Of a stretch of DNA of 64,000 nt, positions 59,651 through 64,000 are shown one piece after another. Below the pieces are notes generated by a model that saw only the letters and a list, made by a program, of their open reading frames with translations, had not been told where the DNA came from and searched no databases. The DNA is from Embiotoca jacksoni. Taxonomy: Eukaryota > Chordata > Actinopteri > Embiotocidae. The stretch lies in contig JAKOON010000009.1 of NCBI GenBank assembly GCA_022577435.1, positions 7,258,911 through 7,322,910 of the forward strand. The letters run 5' to 3'. How positions within the stretch are numbered: position 1 is the stretch's first letter; each line of letters begins with the position of its first letter. Position numbers and translations under genes: made by a program.

Positions 59651-62600
59651 TACACCGAAGCCGTTGCTGTTCTGGCCATTGAGAGCTCCCTCTTCTTTGA
59701 CAGGTGTGGGTGCATCCTGCCTTTCTCTCCAATCCTGTGGGGAACTAAGGCTAGTCCTCTCTGACTTGTACTGCAAATGGACAGCATAGAGAGGAAAGTA
59801 ATAACATAATTATAAAGGCATGTTTATAGCTATTAAAACACAAAGCTGGTACAATCGATTTTTTATTATAAAAGGATCATGTGACTATTTGTATTTAGCT
59901 CATTGTTCTGGTTTTACAGCCCACAACTTTAATGTTTTGGTTCAGTCTCATTGCTCTTTACAGCATTTCTTTCTTTTTTTTTTTTTTGCTGCGACAAGCT
60001 TGAGTTTTCAAAAGCTGTTCAAAATTACAGACACAGCAACTAACTGGTGACCACAATGGAGTTGTAAGCAACTAAAGAGTCAGATATTTAGTTGGTGGAG
60101 AGCAAAAAAGAGCGAAAACGAATGTGAAAAATTCCCCAGAAACAACTCCAAATGAACGCTAATGTTGCTTTATACCTGCTGGATACTACAAATTAAAGGC
60201 AACTAATTGCTAGCAGGTTTTGTCAACATGGTTGCACCTTGTTTCTGCTGCTTGCTAGTTGCCCCCCCCCCCCCCTCCAAAAAAAAATACATCTGTTCTG
60301 CAGGTTTAACAATTATATACATGGATGTCACCTTTTTGTTGAGCTTGTTACAGAACGGTAGGAGGGAAAGGACCACAGCCAAGATGCTTCTGGTTGTTTG
60401 AATGGATGAGTCCACCTAAAGACAAACAAATAAAATTAAACAACATAAACACATCATCCCAACAGTTTACGAACTGCACACACACCTAACATTTCCTCGT
60501 CGGTGCCCCGCCACACAAACACTCTACCATTCATGATAAATGATCAAGCGACCGTTATGATGAAGAGATAGAAATGGGAGCCAACACATATAAAAGAGGC
60601 ACTCATTAATCAGCAGAGGACACGCTATTCTTCATCTTGTCCTTTTGATTCCAACCTTCGCTTTTATTACAGGGTGACCTAGCTCATCCCTGCCCAAGAT
60701 GCTCATTAATTCCTCATAGACATTCATTAATCTAGCACCCTGCGTTAGATCACGCAAAGATTAGCCAGTAATGAAAGTGGTTAGTTGTGCTGTATTATGT
60801 TGCGTGCAGTGCTTCATTGATACCCAACTGTTTCAGAAAAAATGGTAAAGGATGTCTTTTCTGTAGACTCTGCGTGATGGCAAACCAATAATAACCTATT
60901 CAAAAATAAGTAATTCACAAACACAAACAAAAAAAGAGACACTGGGTGTAGTATGGGTACCTTCTGAAAGGTGGCAGTCTTGACCTGTACAGGAGTCTTG
61001 GCCCCCATCTGAAGTTGTTGGCACAATGCCACCAGTTTATCCATTTCTGTCATCACCACAGACTTTTCCTCATCAACCAGCTGGAACAGAGAGAAAGATA
61101 GTGTGAGAGAGGGAGAGAGACGGATGTCTTTCAGAACAGCAGAGATGGTTTACGGTGACATTTTCCAGGAAGACATTGATAGATTTACTGGAACGGATTT
61201 ACAGTGCTCTCGGTCAAACACAAATTACGCATCATAAAAAGGGGGGGGAAGGGTTGCTTGATGTAATCCATCAGCAACAGCCATGATCTGCTGCTTAAAT
61301 CTGTTATCCAGCTGAGTTAATCCCTTGATCTCAGTCACAGGGGCCATCAATCTACTTCACTTACATGCCACCGATGGTCGAAAAACACAAGTTCTTTTGT
61401 TCTGGGTAGCACTATTCATGACTGACAAAAGTACATAAAACCTCTTAAAAATGTTCAACCTCCTCTGTATGAAAAGTTTTTTTTTTTTTTTTTTTTTACT
61501 TGTCAATGAGGGCAGCACAGGTGTGCTGTAAGTGTGTTTGGTACCACAGAACAATGGGAGTGGAAGGCGAGACAGGGACTCTATTAGCACCAGTTTGTTT
61601 GATGTAATTAATCAGAAAGCATGAGCCAAGTTGAAGAGCTGCCCCCCCTCTCCCTCTTCCCCTCCCTCTTCCCCTCCACCACCACGACCCCACCCCCATC
61701 CCCTCTACACATGCATGTGTGCACAAACACACACCCACATACACAAAGCAGTGACAAATGGCAGTCGTTAAAGGCTGTCAAAAGGAGCCGTTTAATTAAA
61801 TTTGGAGTACCTGGGGAAGAAATTGGTGGAGGGCAAGAGGAAGGAAGCTACTGAGGCCACGTTTGTTTGTTGGATCTCAAGTTGGAGAGGAAAAAAGAGG
61901 ATGGTGCAAGTGTGTGACAGCCTTAATTTCCTGCTCTTGCTGTGTAATTTATAAGGCAACCGTGGCATGCCTGAATGGGTGATACGGGTGTATATTGGTG
62001 TGAGAGGCATAACTTGGATGCGGGCACAGGTGCCCGTGTGTATGTGTATGTGTGTCTACATACTGAGTGGGTTAGCAGCTCATCCTTATTAAAAAAGAGT
62101 TTGAACAGTTTTGTGTCTCTGGCTTTATCTTTTCTGATATTTCCACACAGATTTCCATCTTTACATCACTATACTGCAGTCAACCAAATTCTAATAGAAA
62201 AGCAAGTTAATACTGTGTATCAAATATTTCTTGATTTAGATTCAACTGTATTCATTTTATTGCCTATCATACAAAAAGTCGTATAAGTTTGATATAATAT
62301 GCATTTGATTTTCTTTTCAGGTGGGTAATGTGCACAAATATTTTGTAATTGTATTACGTGCATGCACTGCGATGGCATTCAGCCTTAAACTGCTTGAGTA
62401 TGTGTTCAAGAGAGACATTTAATGCAAGAGCACATACCTTAGTTGAAAAAGTGCGGAGAGATGAGCACAGCTGAAGTCCTTCTTCAGAGAGAACCTTCAA
62501 GACAAAGTCACAAAAGACCAAATTTATATTAACATATTTACTTGTGATTTTACATATTTACTTGTGATTTTCACGTTCACAAGGAAGTGCTTTAAAAGGA

Positions 62601-64000
62601 AAATAGCACAGTCGGTAAATACTACGAGTTTAGTTTTTCCCCACTCTTCTTATCAGTATTCCTTACCGTCTCTTTCCCCTCTCGATACACTTCCTCTCTG
62701 ATCTCCCCTGCTCATCCTCAATTGAATAAATCCTGGCTGACATTTTGGGCCCTAATTCTACAAATTACTGTACATTAGTGGCAATGATCCCATTTTAATA
62801 TGATGCACCCCTCCATGCAACCTCATGACAACCCACGTGTCCGAGATGACTAAGACCACACTATATATTTCCACGACACTGATAAGTCCTTGTCATGACC
62901 CATCAAATCTGACGGGATGCTTGTATTTACTGACCTATTGATCTCCCAGCCTCAGTATGTCTTTGTAATGAAACAGCAGATGCTTTCATTTACAACCTCA
63001 ATAAAATGGAAGGAAAAATAGAAGAATGGGTGGAGAGGGGGAGAGATTAGCAGATATGGACACTCATACCTCAGCTTGATGAAAAAGGTCCAGTGTTGTT
63101 TTCAGCAGTCCCTCCCCTCTTGGAGAATCGATATGGAAAACACAGTAAATATTCAAGAGAAACATGGGTTACAAAGATGGACAAAACACAAACACAAAAC
63201 GCATCCACGGAAATCAACAAATGATTAGATGAGGCGTAACGATTTTATTGTCAGAATGAGTCATAGTCATGTCAATTTTGTCAGTCCCTCAAACTCCGCC
63301 TGGTAAATAGCTGGAGGCTCGAGAATCTCATTAACACTAAGCCTCTAAAGAGATTCATGTGGATGTTTAAGAGGCTTTGCAGTGTTGAGTTTTGAAATGA
63401 ATGCAATAGTTTAGCAAGCTGCAGAAATGAAATCATGCGCGTGTCTGTGTAGCGTGTGGTACCGGTAGGCTACCTGGTGAACAGGTACATGTTGTAGGCC
63501 ATACTGGTGAGGCTCTGGCTCTGCCGGGCGATGTCGTGTTCCTGCTCCTCCCATTTTTCCACCTCTGTGTCCACGTCTGACGACAGAAGACGGAGCTCCA
63601 GGCCCAGCTTGGCTATGCTTGTCTGCTCCTGCCAGCACGGAGAGAAGAGCAAAGTATTTCTATACAGGAAAGACTGTAGTATAATATATGTTATTTAAAA
63701 AAAAGTATATTAGCAAACTGGGTTCTTTTAATTTGTTTGCACACTTGGAAGACCTATAATCAGCATAATCCTGCCTCATGTGATGGTACAGCATGTGAAA
63801 AACTGCTGGCCAGCAAAAAAATGCAACATATCACCATACGAACAACAGCAATTCTTTAAGAGAGTGACACAATGCTTCCTGGAGATGAATATACTGCTGC
63901 CAGAGCAAGGTTCTACATGTGACATGATGTATTGTGCTGAAAACTGGAGGAGTTTGTGCTGTATGCTACCTCTGCATCCAACTTGACAGCCTTGGCAGTC
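59600..64000 (-). CDS. ctnnal1: CTNNAL1 (alpha-catulin), 3' exons only
   Basis: Minus-strand exons in order: 63970-64000 (cut by the window edge), 63474-63628, 63070-63118, 62438-62494, 60961-61080, 60332-60415, 59600-59770. All junctions are GT-AG and phases agree, giving 222 residues in view. Recognisable parts are VEKWEEQEHDIARQSQSLTS then MAYNMYLFTRGEGLLKTTLD, LVDEEKSVVMTEMDKLVALC, and a helical VDSSIQTTRSILAVVLSLLP. These match the C-terminal part of the vinculin/alpha-catenin-related protein alpha-catulin, a scaffold linked to Rho signalling and the cytoskeleton. The last exon encodes a 56-residue tail (YKSERTSLSS... to NLLESK) that is longer than, and unlike, the human tail as I remember it. 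The N-terminal two thirds lie outside the window. Confidence 0.93.

Overview
The window looks like nuclear DNA from a teleost fish, probably a percomorph (spiny-rayed) species. The evidence is small GT-AG introns, very abundant CA/TG and GATA microsatellites, several interspersed repeats of types I recognise from percomorph genomes, and five vertebrate genes whose exons could be joined in frame by eye. I see no bacterial, phage, CRISPR or toxin-type system.

Layout. 1-7600: repeat-rich intergenic DNA. 7640-21900 (+): ndrg1, with a distal TATA promoter and non-coding first exon near 7760-7899, an internal TATA promoter near 14835, and a shared 3' part ending at 20600. 22415-28537 (-): ccn4 (wisp1), five exons, tail to tail with ndrg1; the two candidate poly(A) signals lie within 25 bp. 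28800-42970: about 14 kb with no recognisable gene, holding a degenerate minisatellite, a (GT)41 tract and old repeats. 43605-46599 (+): sla (Src-like adaptor), with a likely upstream non-coding exon at 42972-43155. 47900-55600: gene-poor. 55756-57796 (+): abitram (FAM206A/Simiate), complete in six exons. 59600-64000 (-): the 3' exons of ctnnal1 (alpha-catulin), running off the right edge.

The genes are not an operon or pathway. ndrg1, ccn4 and sla form a block that is neighbouring on human 8q24, and abitram with ctnnal1 form a block that is neighbouring on human 9q31. The window therefore contains a junction of two ancestral blocks, somewhere between about 47.9 and 55.6 kb. NDRG1 is a stress- and hypoxia-linked non-catalytic alpha/beta-hydrolase-fold protein, CCN4 a secreted matricellular protein, SLA a myristoylated SH3-SH2 adaptor, ABITRAM a small nuclear/actin-linked protein, and alpha-catulin a vinculin-family scaffold.

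The points most worth a second look are the two ndrg1 promoters giving two protein N-termini, a tandem duplication of the last ctnnal1 coding segment that preserves the encoded peptide, the in-frame open extension after the sla stop, the back-to-back poly(A) signals, and the repeats. Splice sites and frames were worked out by hand from the sequence; transcript ends and repeat family names are less certain.
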